Shown: one piece after another, positions 1-7,661 of the stretch | How positions within the stretch are numbered: the first letter of the stretch is position 1 | Layout of the letters: each line of letters starts with the position of its first letter | Assembly: GCF_000474945.1 (NCBI RefSeq) | Contig: NZ_AXDW01000017.1 | Coordinates: forward strand, 37,345 to 101,344 | Direction of reading: 5' to 3' | DNA from: Solimonas soli DSM 21787 | GTDB lineage: Bacteria > Pseudomonadota > Gammaproteobacteria > Nevskiales > Nevskiaceae | DNA: 64,000 nt | The notes under the pieces: generated by a model | The model's database searches: none | What the model saw: the letters and a program-made list of their open reading frames with translations, nothing else | What the model was told of the DNA's origin: nothing | Made by a program: the position numbers and the translations under genes

Positions 1-523
1 CCGAGGCGGTGATGCCGACGGCGATGAAAACGACGACCGGGCCGATGGTCAGCACCGCGAAGTACTCGCCGAGCCGCTGCGCGAGCGGTCGCGGCCGTTC
101 GACGCGCCAGACGAAGTTGAAGCTGCTCTCGACTTTCTGGATCAGGGACAGCGCCGACCAGATCAGCAGCGCGACGCCGAGCGAACCGAGCACGCCGACC
201 TTCATGCGCTGGATGAAGCCGACGATCTGTTCCGTCAGCTCGGCGGCCTGCGGGCCGAGCGGTGCCAGCAGCTGACTGAGGAAGGGATGCAGCGCGTCGC
301 GGGCGCCGAAGGCCTTCAGCACCGAAAAGGCCAGGGCCAGCAGCGGCACGATCGACAGCAGCGTGGTGTAGACCAGGCTCATCGCCCGCATCGTCAGCTG
401 GCCGTCGAGCAGATCGCGCAGCAGCACGAAAAGATAGCGCGCGGCGCGCACCGCCCGCCGCGGCCGATCGCCGTGGCGGGTGTGCCAGAGCCGCTGATGG
501 GCATGCCGCAGATAGCGTTCCAT
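1..523 (-). CDS. YihY/BrkB family inner-membrane protein (3' end cut by window edge)
   Basis: Reading leftward from an ATG at 523, the frame stays open to the window edge and gives about 174 residues of the N-terminal part. It has the YihY/BrkB hallmarks: a basic start, then DLLDGQLTMRAMSLVYTTLL followed by a hydrophobic segment (SIVPLLALAFSVLKAF), a second one (GVLGSLGVALLIWSALSLI), the QKVESSFNFVWRVERPR stretch and a third hydrophobic segment (AVLTIGPVVVFIAVGI). The family was once called ribonuclease BN, but that activity belongs to another protein, so the cellular role is unsettled. It is a polytopic inner-membrane protein. The C-terminal half lies outside the window. The family call is firm; no function is inferred. 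Confidence 0.8.
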   Translation of the reverse strand, partial: MERYLRHAHQRLWHTRHGDRPRRAVRAARYLFVLLRDLLDGQLTMRAMSLVYTTLLSIVPLLALAFSVLKAFGARDALHPFLSQLLAPLGPQAAELTEQIVGFIQRMKVGVLGSLGVALLIWSALSLIQKVESSFNFVWRVERPRPLAQRLGEYFAVLTIGPVVVFIAVGITAS

Positions 524-642
524 GGCGCGAGCATACAGAGGCCGCGGCGTCGGCCGGTACGGACGCGGCGCGCGGACCGCAACCGCCGCGCCGGCCGGGC
601 GGGCCGCGCCGATGCCGTTGGTCGGACGGTCGAACCCGGCCA

Positions 643-670
643 TTGACATCATCGCCGCCGCCCTTATGCT
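643..670 (+). promoter_or_regulatory. sigma-70-type promoter of the phasin gene
   Basis: A perfect TTGACA (643-648) and TATGCT (665-670) are separated by 16 bases. Transcription would start near 677, about 70 bases before the phasin ATG. The palindrome at 683-699 falls just downstream of the predicted start. It is read from the bases only. Confidence 0.6.
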
Positions 671-682
671 GTGCCGCAGCAA

Positions 683-699
683 TTGTTGCATTGCAACAA
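683..699. promoter_or_regulatory. Perfect 17-bp palindrome, likely PhaR-type operator
   Basis: TTGTTGCA, a central T, then TGCAACAA form a perfect inverted repeat between the phasin promoter and its start codon. PhaR repressors of polyhydroxyalkanoate-granule genes are known to bind TGC-rich inverted repeats in front of phasin genes, so this is the natural candidate. No PhaR gene is in the window, so the assignment is inference. Confidence 0.5.
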
Positions 700-747
700 G
701 GGTTGGGGACTTTTAACTTTCTTTCGTCTGGAAATTTGGAGTGCAGC

Positions 748-1212
748 ATGAGCGTTGAAACGATCGTCAATGATGTGAAGAGCCGCGCCGATGTCGTCGT
801 GACCCGTGGCCAGGAAGTGTTGGGCGCCGGCGTCGAAACCCTGAAGGCGGCCAACACGATCGTCGTCGAGGGCGTGCAGGAACTGGTGCAGACCAACGTC
901 GCCGCCGGCAAGGAGCTGTCGACGCTGGTGCAGGCCAGCGTGAGCAAGGCCAAGACCGACGGCATCAAGGCCGTGGCCGCCAATCCGGTCGCCTATCTGC
1001 CGGAAGGCAAGGCCACCGTCGTCGGCGCCTACACCGAATCCGTGAAGATCGTCACCAAGACCGGCGACGAGCTGGCCAAGACGCTGAAGAGCGGCGTCGA
1101 GACCATTACCGCCAAGATTCAGGGCGAAGCGCCGGTCGTCGCCAAGGCGAAGAAGACCGTGACCAAGACCGCGAGCAAGGCCAAGAAGGCCGCCAAGAAG
1201 GCCGCGGCCTGA
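748..1212 (+). CDS. Phasin family protein with Lys/Ala-rich C-terminal tail
   Basis: The 154-residue product starts MSVETIVNDVKSRADVVVTR and has the amphipathic, helix-only composition of phasins, the coat proteins of polyhydroxyalkanoate granules. The last 25 residues or so (AKAKKTVTKTASKAKKAAKK and on) are histone-H1/AlgP-like. PhaF-type phasins use such a tail to bind DNA and distribute granules at division. The ATG at 748 was chosen because GGAG at 738-741 lies six bases upstream; frames starting earlier would run through the promoter and operator. The gene stands alone and no PHA synthase is visible. A phasin is the best match by composition and architecture, but phasins diverge strongly, so the exact family is less certain than the general call. 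Confidence 0.75.
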   Translation: MSVETIVNDVKSRADVVVTRGQEVLGAGVETLKAANTIVVEGVQELVQTNVAAGKELSTLVQASVSKAKTDGIKAVAANPVAYLPEGKATVVGAYTESVKIVTKTGDELAKTLKSGVETITAKIQGEAPVVAKAKKTVTKTASKAKKAAKKAAA

Positions 1213-1283
1213 GCCTGAAGGAAGACGCGGCGCGCCGAGCGGGCGCCGCCAGGCCTGAACCAGCCGGTTCGGGCCGACGGGAG

Positions 1284-1317
1284 AGGGGAAGTCGAGGCGA
1301 CTCGGCAGCCCCTTTTT
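1284..1317 (+). terminator. Probable intrinsic terminator after the phasin gene
   Basis: AGGGG (1284-1288) can pair with CCCCT (1309-1313), with an inner GTCG/CGAC pair, and a run of five T follows at 1313-1317. The stem is imperfect, so confidence is moderate. Confidence 0.5.
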
Positions 1318-1653
1318 CGTTTTCAACGGCGAGGACCGAGGAAGGTTGACGGGTGGCATGAGCCTGCAATTGAGCGCCCTGCGCGCCAGATTCGACATCG
1401 ACCGCATCGTCGGCGGCGTCGCCCTGATCGCGCTGCATGAGATCGACGCGCTGATGGGCGACGCGCAGGCGTTCGCGCTGTGCGCGCGCCAGACCTGGCG
1501 GGCGCGCGATGGCGTCGAGCGTCGCCGCGAACGGCGCTCGCGGTCGCGTCAGGCACAGCAGCGTCGCCGCGAAGACCGGGCGATCCGACGCGAACTCTGG
1601 CTCGGCCTGCTCAGGGATCTGCGCGCGGCGCCGCGCCGCGCCGGCCCCGGCCC
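1318..1653. other. Intergenic stretch without a supported gene
   Basis: Together with the terminator region this makes about 440 bases between the phasin stop and the end of the Nit1C operon. Open frames exist on both strands, but their products are Arg/Ala-rich low-complexity sequence with no ribosome binding site or recognisable domain, as expected of random GC-rich DNA. No RNA gene was recognised. Confidence 0.5.
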
Positions 1654-2946
1654 TTAGCCGACGCCGGTGTCGGCGAGCGCGAGGTGCCGCAGCAGGTACT
1701 CGGCGTCCTTGCCGACGTCGGCGAAACGGCCGGAACCCCAGGTGTTCTGCCACGGCAGGCCGAGAAAGTAGAGCCCGTCGACATCCGTGACGCCGCGCCT
1801 CTGCACCGGCCGGCCGCGGCCGTCGAACACCGGCGCCTCGATCCAGCGGTAGTCGGCGGCGAAGCCGATCGCCCAGATCACGCTCGTGATGCCGGCGCCG
1901 GCGAGGTCCAGCGACGTGCGCTCCGCCTGCGGTTCCCACACCGGCATGTACGGCGCTTCGCACGGTGCGTCGATGCCCTGCGCCTCGATGTACTGGTCGA
2001 TGCTGCGGCGGATCGACAGATAGCTCGCGTCGGCCTGATCGAGGTTGTGCCCGAGGTCCGGCGCGAAGCGCGCGAGCAGCGCGCCGTCGCCGGCGATGAT
2101 CTCGCCGAAGCGTCCATACAGCTGCATGCCTTCGAGCGCGAAGCGGCGCAGATCGATCTCGCGGCCGCCGTCGCGGCCGGTCAGGTAGTGGTTGGTCTTC
2201 TCGCGCACCGTTTCCTTCTGCGGATGGCGCTCGTAGGGAATGTCGTAGTAGCCCGAATCGGTCAGCCAGTCGGTGACTTCGCGGCCGCGATAGACGCGCG
2301 GCGAGCGCGGCGCGGCGCCGACGGCGAGATGCACCTCGCGTCCGGCGAGGTGCAGATCCTCGGCGATCTGGCAACCGGACTGCCCGCTGCCGACCACCAG
2401 CACCGCGCCCGCCGGCAGCTGGCGCGGATTGCGGTAGCTCGACGAATGCAGCTGCAGGATCGTGCCCGGCAGGCGCTCGGCGCTGCGCGGAACGATCGGC
2501 GTGTGATATCCGCCGGTGGCGATGACGACCTGCCCGGCGAAGCAGTCGCCGGCTCGGGTCTGCAGCTCGAAGCCGCCATCGACGCGGCGCAGGCGCGTGA
2601 CCTGCACCCCCTCGTGCAGCGGCGGCGCGAACGAGGCCGCGTAGCCTTCGAGGTAGGCGACGATCTGCTCCTTCAGCATGAAGCCGTGCGGATCGTCGCC
2701 GGCATACGGCCAGCCGGGCAGGCGGCACTGCCAGTTCGGGGTGACGAGGCAGAAGGAGTCCCAGCGCGCCTCGCGCCATTCATGGGCGACGCGGTGCTTC
2801 TCGAAGACGACGTGTTCGATGCCGCGCCGCTTCAGCAGCCAGCTCATGGCCAGACCGGCCTGACCGCCGCCGACGATGGCGACCGGCACGCGACGCGCGA
2901 TCGGCGCTGACGGAGACAGCATGGACGACGGAACGGCAGCGTTCAC
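1654..2946 (-). CDS. MSMEG_0569 family flavin-dependent oxidoreductase (Nit1C cluster)
   Basis: This 430-residue protein has an N-terminal FAD-binding Rossmann motif (VAIVGGGQAGLAMSWLL) and a second nucleotide-binding motif (VLVVGSGQSGCQIAEDL, NADPH side), the layout of flavin monooxygenases such as YUC/CzcO-like enzymes. Near the C-terminus it carries GLYFLGLPWQNTWGSGRFADV, typical of the MSMEG_0569 subfamily found only in nitrilase-1C clusters. It is the last gene of the operon. A GTG start at 2946 overlaps the stop of the preceding gene by four bases (GTGA), implying translational coupling; an internal ATG at 2922 is the alternative. The substrate is unknown. An oxidation step on a nitrile-derived or cyanide-derived compound is a reasonable inference from context. 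Confidence 0.88.
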   Translation of the reverse strand: MNAAVPSSMLSPSAPIARRVPVAIVGGGQAGLAMSWLLKRRGIEHVVFEKHRVAHEWREARWDSFCLVTPNWQCRLPGWPYAGDDPHGFMLKEQIVAYLEGYAASFAPPLHEGVQVTRLRRVDGGFELQTRAGDCFAGQVVIATGGYHTPIVPRSAERLPGTILQLHSSSYRNPRQLPAGAVLVVGSGQSGCQIAEDLHLAGREVHLAVGAAPRSPRVYRGREVTDWLTDSGYYDIPYERHPQKETVREKTNHYLTGRDGGREIDLRRFALEGMQLYGRFGEIIAGDGALLARFAPDLGHNLDQADASYLSIRRSIDQYIEAQGIDAPCEAPYMPVWEPQAERTSLDLAGAGITSVIWAIGFAADYRWIEAPVFDGRGRPVQRRGVTDVDGLYFLGLPWQNTWGSGRFADVGKDAEYLLRHLALADTGVG

Positions 2947-3227
2947 AGGAAGGACTCGACGGTGACGGTGGCGTGCGGATCGCGCGCGAAGCGCGCGGCG
3001 GCCGCTTCGATCTCGCGGATCTGCACGGCGGCGTGCGCGCAGCCGAAGCCGTACTTCTGCGCGACGCGCCGGCTTGCGTATTCGAGCGCGCTGCGGCTTT
3101 TCGCGACGAACTCGCCGAGCGGATACGGGTGGCCGAGCACGAAGGCCTCGCGGATGCTGCTCGACGGCGAATAGCAGAGCATCGACGAGTCGTCGGGCCA
3201 GCGGATGCGGAACTGCATCTCAGGCAT
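2943..3227 (-). CDS. MSMEG_0570 family nitrogen starvation response protein (Nit1C cluster)
   Basis: A 94-residue protein (MPEMQFRIRWPDDSSMLCYS) matching the small MSMEG_0570 family that travels with Nit1 nitrilases. Visible family features are the RWPDG/D-type start, the SPSSSIREAF stretch and a C-terminal TVTVESFL strand. There is no known catalytic motif, so it may be a scaffold or an accessory subunit. It overlaps the upstream AIR-synthase gene by eight bases and the downstream oxidoreductase by four, so it is translated as part of one transcript. A second in-frame ATG nine bases on (MQFRIRW) is an alternative start. Function is unknown; the family call rests on sequence character plus its exact slot in the conserved cluster. 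Confidence 0.83.
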   Translation of the reverse strand: MPEMQFRIRWPDDSSMLCYSPSSSIREAFVLGHPYPLGEFVAKSRSALEYASRRVAQKYGFGCAHAAVQIREIEAAAARFARDPHATVTVESFL

Positions 3228-4224
3228 GGCGGCGTTCCTCCATGTGCGGCGCGGCGGCGGGACCGCAGCCGGTCAGCGCCTGCGCGGCGAAATCCCAGGC
3301 GACACGTTCCTCGCCGTGTTCGCGAAGCCGCAGCTGCCGGCTGCGGTCGCAGCGGCCGACGGCGGCGCAGGCCAGATCGCGGGCCTCGAAGCGCGCGATG
3401 ACCTCGGCGACCTGCGCCGGCGGCACCGCGAGCAGGTAGCCGTAGCTCGGAAAGGTGTGCAGCAGCCAGCGCGCCAGCGGCGCCTGCGGCGGACGCGGCA
3501 CGCGGCGCACGTCGAGTGTCGCGCCGGCGCCCGAGCATTCGAGCAGCATCAGCGCGGTGCCGAGCACGCCGGCCTGGCTGATGTCCTTGGCGGCGCGGCA
3601 GAGGCCGGCTTCGGCGAGCTGCGGCAGCAGTTCGAGATCGCCGCGCAGGCGCGGCGGCGGCGCCGTGGTCGCCGCGTTCCAGTGCGGAAACGGCTCGCGG
3701 TACGCGCCGCGCAGATCGACGGCGACCAGCAGCGCGTCGCCGGGCCGCGCGTCGAAGCTTGTCAGCAGTTTCTTGGCGCGGCCGACGATGGCGACCGACA
3801 GCTGTTCCTGCGCGGCGCGCGCATTGCTGTGCCCGCCGACCACCGGCACGCCGAAGGCGCGCGCCGCCGCCGCCATGCCGTCGAGGACCGGCTGCATGTG
3901 CTGCGGGTCGCGGCTCCACAGCGCGTCGACGACGGCGAGCGCGCGGCCGCCCATCGCGGCGATGTCGGAGACGTTGACCATCACGCCGCACCAGCCGGCG
4001 AACCAGGGATCGCGCGCGACGAACTCGTTGAGGAAACCTTCGATCGCGAACAGCAGGTGGCCGTCGCCGCAATCGTCGGTGAGGGGCAGCGCCGCGCAGT
4101 CGTCGCCGACCGGCACCGCCGCCGACGGATCGGCGATGCCGAGCGCGGCGAGGGCGGCGGCGATGTCGCGCTTGGCGGCGAGGCCCCGGCTGCCGCGCAG
4201 GCCGGCGATCAGTTCGTCGAGCAT
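3220..4224 (-). CDS. sll0787 family AIR synthase-like (PurM-fold) protein (Nit1C cluster)
   Basis: The 334-residue product has a PurM/AIR-synthase layout: a glycine/aspartate nucleotide-binding motif (VPVGDDCAALPL), an N-terminal core with VMVNVSDIAAMGGRALAVVD, the VVGGHSNARA turn and the C-terminal DISQAGVLGTALMLLECSG motif. PurM-fold enzymes (PurM, ThiL, HypE, SelD) activate a carbonyl, carboxamide or similar group with ATP. HypE makes a nitrile this way, which is suggestive in a nitrilase cluster. The ATG at 4224 overlaps the stop of the acetyltransferase gene (ATGA). It is the standard partner of the sll0786-type acetyltransferase in Nit1C clusters. The substrate is unknown. Confidence 0.87.
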   Translation of the reverse strand: MLDELIAGLRGSRGLAAKRDIAAALAALGIADPSAAVPVGDDCAALPLTDDCGDGHLLFAIEGFLNEFVARDPWFAGWCGVMVNVSDIAAMGGRALAVVDALWSRDPQHMQPVLDGMAAAARAFGVPVVGGHSNARAAQEQLSVAIVGRAKKLLTSFDARPGDALLVAVDLRGAYREPFPHWNAATTAPPPRLRGDLELLPQLAEAGLCRAAKDISQAGVLGTALMLLECSGAGATLDVRRVPRPPQAPLARWLLHTFPSYGYLLAVPPAQVAEVIARFEARDLACAAVGRCDRSRQLRLREHGEERVAWDFAAQALTGCGPAAAPHMEERRHA

Positions 4225-4787
4225 CAGGCGGCCCGCCGCGCGTGGGCGTGAACCCGGGTGTAGAACGCGACGGCATCGTCGCGACGCGGCGCATAGTGCT
4301 CGAGCCGCGCTTCCATCAGCACGTGCGGACGGCCCTGCACCTCGATCGCCGCCAGCGACGTCCAGTGCAGGCGCGCGAACAGCTTGACGTTCTGTACCTG
4401 CACCTGGGCGAGAAAACGCTTGCAGCCGCGCGCACGCGCCGTGCACACGGCATGACGGATCAGCTCGCTGCCGAGCCAGGCGCTGCGTCGGTAATCCGGC
4501 AGCACGGCGAGGCGCGAGCCCTGCCAGAGATTCGCTTCGCGCTGCGGCGATGGCCGGTGAATGCGCACCGTGCCGACGACGCGCTCGCCGATGCCGGCGA
4601 CGCAGGCGATCGCCGCGATCGGCAGCGCGCAGGCGTCGATCGCGTCGCCGTCGTCGCCGGCAAAGAGGCCCTGCTCGGCGCAGAAGACCGTGCGGCGCAG
4701 CTCGGCGCAGGCGCGGCGTTCCCACGCGGCGCTGGCGTGCTGGATGCGGAATTCGCCCGGCATGAAGGGTGGCGTCGGCAGCAGCAT
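4224..4787 (-). CDS. MSMEG_0567/sll0786 family GNAT N-acetyltransferase (Nit1C cluster)
   Basis: This 187-residue protein begins MLLPTPPFMPGEFRIQHA and contains the family segment CAELRRTVFCAEQGLFAGDD. The acetyl-CoA loop region of the GNAT fold follows (GSRLAVLPDYRRSAWLGSEL), then the FLAQVQVQNVKLFARLHW stretch. In many Nit1C clusters this domain is fused to the AIR-synthase-like protein; here the two are separate but overlap by four bases, so they probably act together. The start at 4787 lies two bases beyond the stop of the radical SAM gene. GNAT enzymes acylate amines; the acceptor here is not known. Confidence 0.87.
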   Translation of the reverse strand: MLLPTPPFMPGEFRIQHASAAWERRACAELRRTVFCAEQGLFAGDDGDAIDACALPIAAIACVAGIGERVVGTVRIHRPSPQREANLWQGSRLAVLPDYRRSAWLGSELIRHAVCTARARGCKRFLAQVQVQNVKLFARLHWTSLAAIEVQGRPHVLMEARLEHYAPRRDDAVAFYTRVHAHARRAA

Positions 4788-4789
4788 GA

Positions 4790-5929
4790 TCAGGCCGCCT
4801 CGGCGGCCGGCGCCGCGCCGTCGCCATCGGTTTCGTAGGCGGCCAGCGAGGAGCACGCGCCGCACTTGCCGCAGCCGGCCTTGATGTCGCGCGCGCGCAG
4901 CCCGGCGGCGACCAGCATGCGGCCGAGCGGCGCGAGCAGCGCGCGCATGAACGCCGGCTCGGGCGGCGCCCGATGTTCGAGCGGCGTGCCGGAGATCGGC
5001 ACGAAGGGCACGACGAAGGGATAGACGCCGAGGCCGATCAGCGTCTCGCACATCGCCAGGATCGCTTCGCGCGTGTCGCCGAGCCCGGCCAGGATGTAGG
5101 TGCTGACCTGGCCGCGGCCGAACACGGCGACGGCGTCGGCGAACGCCTGCAGATAGTGCTCGATCGTCACCTCGGCCTTGCCCGGCATGATGCGCGCGCG
5201 CACGTCGGGCGTGACCGCTTCGAGATGCATGCCGAGACTGTCGACGCCGGCGTCCTTCAGGCGCCGGAACCAGGCCGGATCGTCGGGCGGCTCGCATTGC
5301 GCCTGGATCGCCAGCGTCGGCACGGCGGCTCTCACGGCGAGCGCGCTTTCGACGAGGATCGCCGCGCCGCGGTCGCTGAAGTTCGGCGTGCCGGTCGTCA
5401 TCACCATGTGCGTGACGCCGTCGAGCGCGACGGCGGCGCGCGCGACCTCGGCGAGCTGTTCCGGCGTCTTGCGATTGATGGTGCGTCCCTGCGCCAGCGA
5501 TTCGCCGATCGCGCAGAACTGGCAGGACGTGCTGCGCCGGCCGTAGCGGATGCAGGTCTGCAGCACGGTGGTCGCCAGCACGTCGCTGCCGTGCAGCTGG
5601 GCGATCTTCCAGTACGGCGTGCCGTCGGCGGCGTGCAGGGCGTAGAAGCGCGGCGCTTTCGGGAACGCGAGATCGGCGAGCTTCACGCCGCCGCGGCGCA
5701 GCGCGATGCTGCCGTCGACGGCGGGCGTATCGGCCACGTATGGTGAATCGGCGGCGGGGCCGGTGTGCACCGGCACCATGAACGTGCGGCCGTCGATGGT
5801 CACCGCCTTGTGATCGGACGGCCCGGCGCCGCCGCGGCGGCTCGGCGCGCCGACCGAGTCATCGGCCAGCCGCAAGCCGCGCGACTGCAGTTCGGTGATC
5901 AGTTGCTGGTTCGTCTGCGGGGAATTCAT
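4790..5929 (-). CDS. MSMEG_0568 family radical SAM protein (Nit1C cluster)
   Basis: The 379-residue protein has a non-standard cluster motif, C126-X9-C136-X2-C139 ([19 protein letters not shown]), in place of CX3CX2C. Around it are a TIM-barrel pattern ([43 protein letters not shown]) and a C-terminal CGKCGAC (C353, C356, C359) that could bind a second iron-sulfur cluster. Radical SAM enzymes use 5'-deoxyadenosyl radicals; the reaction of this family is undetermined. The ATG at 5929 was chosen for its GGAG eight bases upstream; an earlier in-frame start would extend it into nitrilase coding sequence with non-conserved residues. The start lies inside the 3' end of the nitrilase gene, an overlap of 71 bases. 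Confidence 0.9.
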   Translation of the reverse strand: MNSPQTNQQLITELQSRGLRLADDSVGAPSRRGGAGPSDHKAVTIDGRTFMVPVHTGPAADSPYVADTPAVDGSIALRRGGVKLADLAFPKAPRFYALHAADGTPYWKIAQLHGSDVLATTVLQTCIRYGRRSTSCQFCAIGESLAQGRTINRKTPEQLAEVARAAVALDGVTHMVMTTGTPNFSDRGAAILVESALAVRAAVPTLAIQAQCEPPDDPAWFRRLKDAGVDSLGMHLEAVTPDVRARIMPGKAEVTIEHYLQAFADAVAVFGRGQVSTYILAGLGDTREAILAMCETLIGLGVYPFVVPFVPISGTPLEHRAPPEPAFMRALLAPLGRMLVAAGLRARDIKAGCGKCGACSSLAAYETDGDGAAPAAEAA

Positions 5930-6911
5930 CGCCGGCACTCCGGTTGAGCGAGGCAGGAACGCAAGAGGGTGAGGCCGGCGTGCGCAGCGGCTGCGCGATG
6001 CGGTCATCGAGCTGCAGCGACAGCAGTTCCGGGCGCGCGTAGTGGCCGACCGAATCCATCATCCGCTTGCGCTTGGTGATCAGGCTGAAATCGAGATCGG
6101 CGCAGACCATGCCCTCGCCGTCGCGCAGCGGCGCGCAGAGGTGCTTGCCTTCCGGCGAGACGATCGCCGTGTAGCAGCCGCCGCGCAGCGCTTTCTGCAG
6201 GGCCGGGTCGCCGGTGACCGACGCGATCTGTTCTTCGCCGAGCCAGGCGGTGGCGTTGATGCCGAAACAGCCGGCTTCGAGCGCGTGGTGGCGCACCGTC
6301 ACTTCCATCTGCTCGGCGAAGACCGGGCCGACCAGCGAGCCGGGGAACTGGCTGCAGTGGATCTGTTCGTGCTGCGCCATCAGGCTGTAGCGGGCGAGCG
6401 GGTTGTAGTGCTCCCAGCAGGCCAGCGCGCCGATGCGGCCGACCGCGCTGTCGACCACCTTCAGCCCGCTGCCGTCGCCCTGACCCCAGACCATGCGCTC
6501 GTGATAGGTCGGCGTGAGCTTGCGGCGCTTCAGCAGCAGCCGGCCGTCGGCATCGAAGATCAGCTGCGCGTTGTACAGCGTGCCGTGGTCGCGCTCGTTG
6601 ACACCGAGCACGACGACCATCGCGTGGCGGCGCGCGGCGGCGGCGACCGCGTCGGTCGCCGCGCTCGGCACCGTCACCGCCTGCTCGTACAGCGCGAGGT
6701 GCGCGGCGCCCATCGCCACCGCCGGCGTGATGAACGAGAAGTACGGGTAGTACGGCACGACCGTCTCGGGAAAGACGATCAGCTGCGCGCCTTGGCGCGC
6801 CGCCGCGGCGATGGCGTCGACGACCTTGGCGATCGTGCCGTCGCGGCTGCCCAGCACCGGCGAGAGCTGGGCGGCCGCGACCCGCACGACGGGGGCGAGG
6901 GGCGTCGTCAT
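5859..6911 (-). CDS. Nit1-type nitrilase (Nit1C cluster)
   Basis: A 350-residue carbon-nitrogen hydrolase of the nitrilase superfamily. The catalytic triad is visible: E49 in [15 protein letters not shown]131 in [19 protein letters not shown] and C165 in [15 protein letters not shown], which is the nitrilase-type cysteine context. The enzyme would convert a nitrile, possibly derived from cyanide, to carboxylate and ammonia in the cytoplasm. Nit1C clusters have been linked to cyanide assimilation as a nitrogen source in Pseudomonas fluorescens NCIMB 11764. The ATG at 6911 follows the preceding gene by seven bases. About 25 residues at the C-terminus are translated from sequence that also encodes the start of the radical SAM protein, so the true family end is probably earlier and the last residues are not conserved. 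Confidence 0.92.
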   Translation of the reverse strand: MTTPLAPVVRVAAAQLSPVLGSRDGTIAKVVDAIAAAARQGAQLIVFPETVVPYYPYFSFITPAVAMGAAHLALYEQAVTVPSAATDAVAAAARRHAMVVVLGVNERDHGTLYNAQLIFDADGRLLLKRRKLTPTYHERMVWGQGDGSGLKVVDSAVGRIGALACWEHYNPLARYSLMAQHEQIHCSQFPGSLVGPVFAEQMEVTVRHHALEAGCFGINATAWLGEEQIASVTGDPALQKALRGGCYTAIVSPEGKHLCAPLRDGEGMVCADLDFSLITKRKRMMDSVGHYARPELLSLQLDDRIAQPLRTPASPSCVPASLNRSAGDEFPADEPATDHRTAVARLAAGR

Positions 6912-6918
6912 GGCGCGC

Positions 6919-7401
6919 TCAGACCGTCCACGTGTGGATCATGAAGGCGTCGTCGTTGCGATGGATCAGGATCAGGTCGAGCACGTCGAGCGGATTGATC
7001 GGGCGGATGCCGGGGATCAGCGAAGGCTCGCCGTGACCGTACAGCGCCTGCAGCGCGAAGCGGCAGGCGTAGACCTTGCCGCCTTCGGCCATGAACGCGG
7101 TCAGCTGGTTGGTGAAGTTCTGGTGACCCGGGAAGGCTTCGTCGCCGAGGGTCGGAAAGCCGCGCTGGATGCCCAGCGTCACGCCGGGCCCGTAGAGCAG
7201 GATCGAGGTCGCGAAGCCTTTGCGCAGCAGGCGCTTGCCCTGCAGCATGTTGACGAGGCCGATCGAGCCCTCGAAGGCGACGGTGTGGAAGGTGATCAGC
7301 GCCTTCTCGCCGGGCTTGGCCTTGACGTCTTCGAAGACCTTTTCCTCGTAGTCGACGAAAAAATCACCTTTCTGGTGGGCGGGCGTGGTCACTGCGGGCA
7401 T
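6919..7401 (-). CDS. MSMEG_0572/Sll0783 family nitrogen starvation response protein (first gene of Nit1C)
   Basis: A 160-residue protein starting [20 protein letters not shown]. It has the DsrE/peroxiredoxin-like alpha/beta pattern typical of the family: [20 protein letters not shown], then [14 protein letters not shown] and [15 protein letters not shown]. The Synechocystis homologue Sll0783 is strongly induced by nitrogen starvation and is needed for polyhydroxybutyrate accumulation, which is notable because a phasin gene lies at the other end of this operon. The ATG at 7401 is preceded by AGGAG six bases upstream. It is the promoter-proximal gene, with a sigma-54-like promoter about 60 bases upstream. 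The molecular function is not established. Confidence 0.88.
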   Translation of the reverse strand: MPAVTTPAHQKGDFFVDYEEKVFEDVKAKPGEKALITFHTVAFEGSIGLVNMLQGKRLLRKGFATSILLYGPGVTLGIQRGFPTLGDEAFPGHQNFTNQLTAFMAEGGKVYACRFALQALYGHGEPSLIPGIRPINPLDVLDLILIHRNDDAFMIHTWTV

Positions 7402-7463
7402 GTCTGGCTCCTGATGCGAGGCTCGGGCCGGCGCGGCGTGCGGCGGCGTGCCGGTCCTCCAGC

Positions 7464-7478
7464 GCAACCGACATGCCA
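7464..7478 (-). promoter_or_regulatory. Sigma-54 (-24/-12) promoter of the Nit1C operon
   Basis: On the minus strand the sequence is TGGCATGTCGGTTGC, which matches the RpoN consensus TGGCAYR-N4-TTGC, with GG and GC exactly ten bases apart. Transcription would start near 7452, leaving a leader of about 50 bases before the first Nit1C start codon. RpoN dependence fits a nitrogen-scavenging operon. No NtrC-like activator is encoded nearby. Confidence 0.7.
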
Positions 7479-7516
7479 TCAATCGACATTGATCGGCGAT
7501 CGTGATGCAATCAATG
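7478..7516. promoter_or_regulatory. Candidate operator: ATCAAT palindrome and direct repeats between Nit1C and the MocR gene
   Basis: ATCAAT-CGAC-ATTGAT (7478-7493) is a perfect inverted repeat touching the -24 element of the operon promoter. ATGCAATCAATG follows at 7505-7516, and the identical 12-mer occurs again at 7708-7719, within or just before the start of the regulator gene. MocR-type regulators commonly bind spaced direct repeats, so these are the likely sites. Further out, GCGGCCG (7531-7537) and CGGCCGC (7551-7557) flank a T8 run and could form a hairpin. Confidence 0.45.
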
Positions 7517-7661
7517 TGAGACATTTCTGAGCGGCCGCGATTTTTTTTCACGGCCGCGGCCGGACCCCTGCCGGTTCTTGCCGAAATTAGACTTTTCGCC
7601 GTCGCGCCGCTGCCTTATGATGGCGCCCGCGGGGTCATCGGGTGCTGTGTCGGGGTGCGTC

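Noticed and set aside
1106..1653. Possible small genes between the phasin and the Nit1C operon
   Set aside because: Products are Arg/Ala-rich low-complexity, lack ribosome sites and do not resemble any family.
7531..7557. Hairpin with a T8 loop upstream of Nit1C as an intrinsic terminator
   Set aside because: The T-run is in the loop, not after the stem, so it does not fit a terminator; it is mentioned only as a possible structural element.
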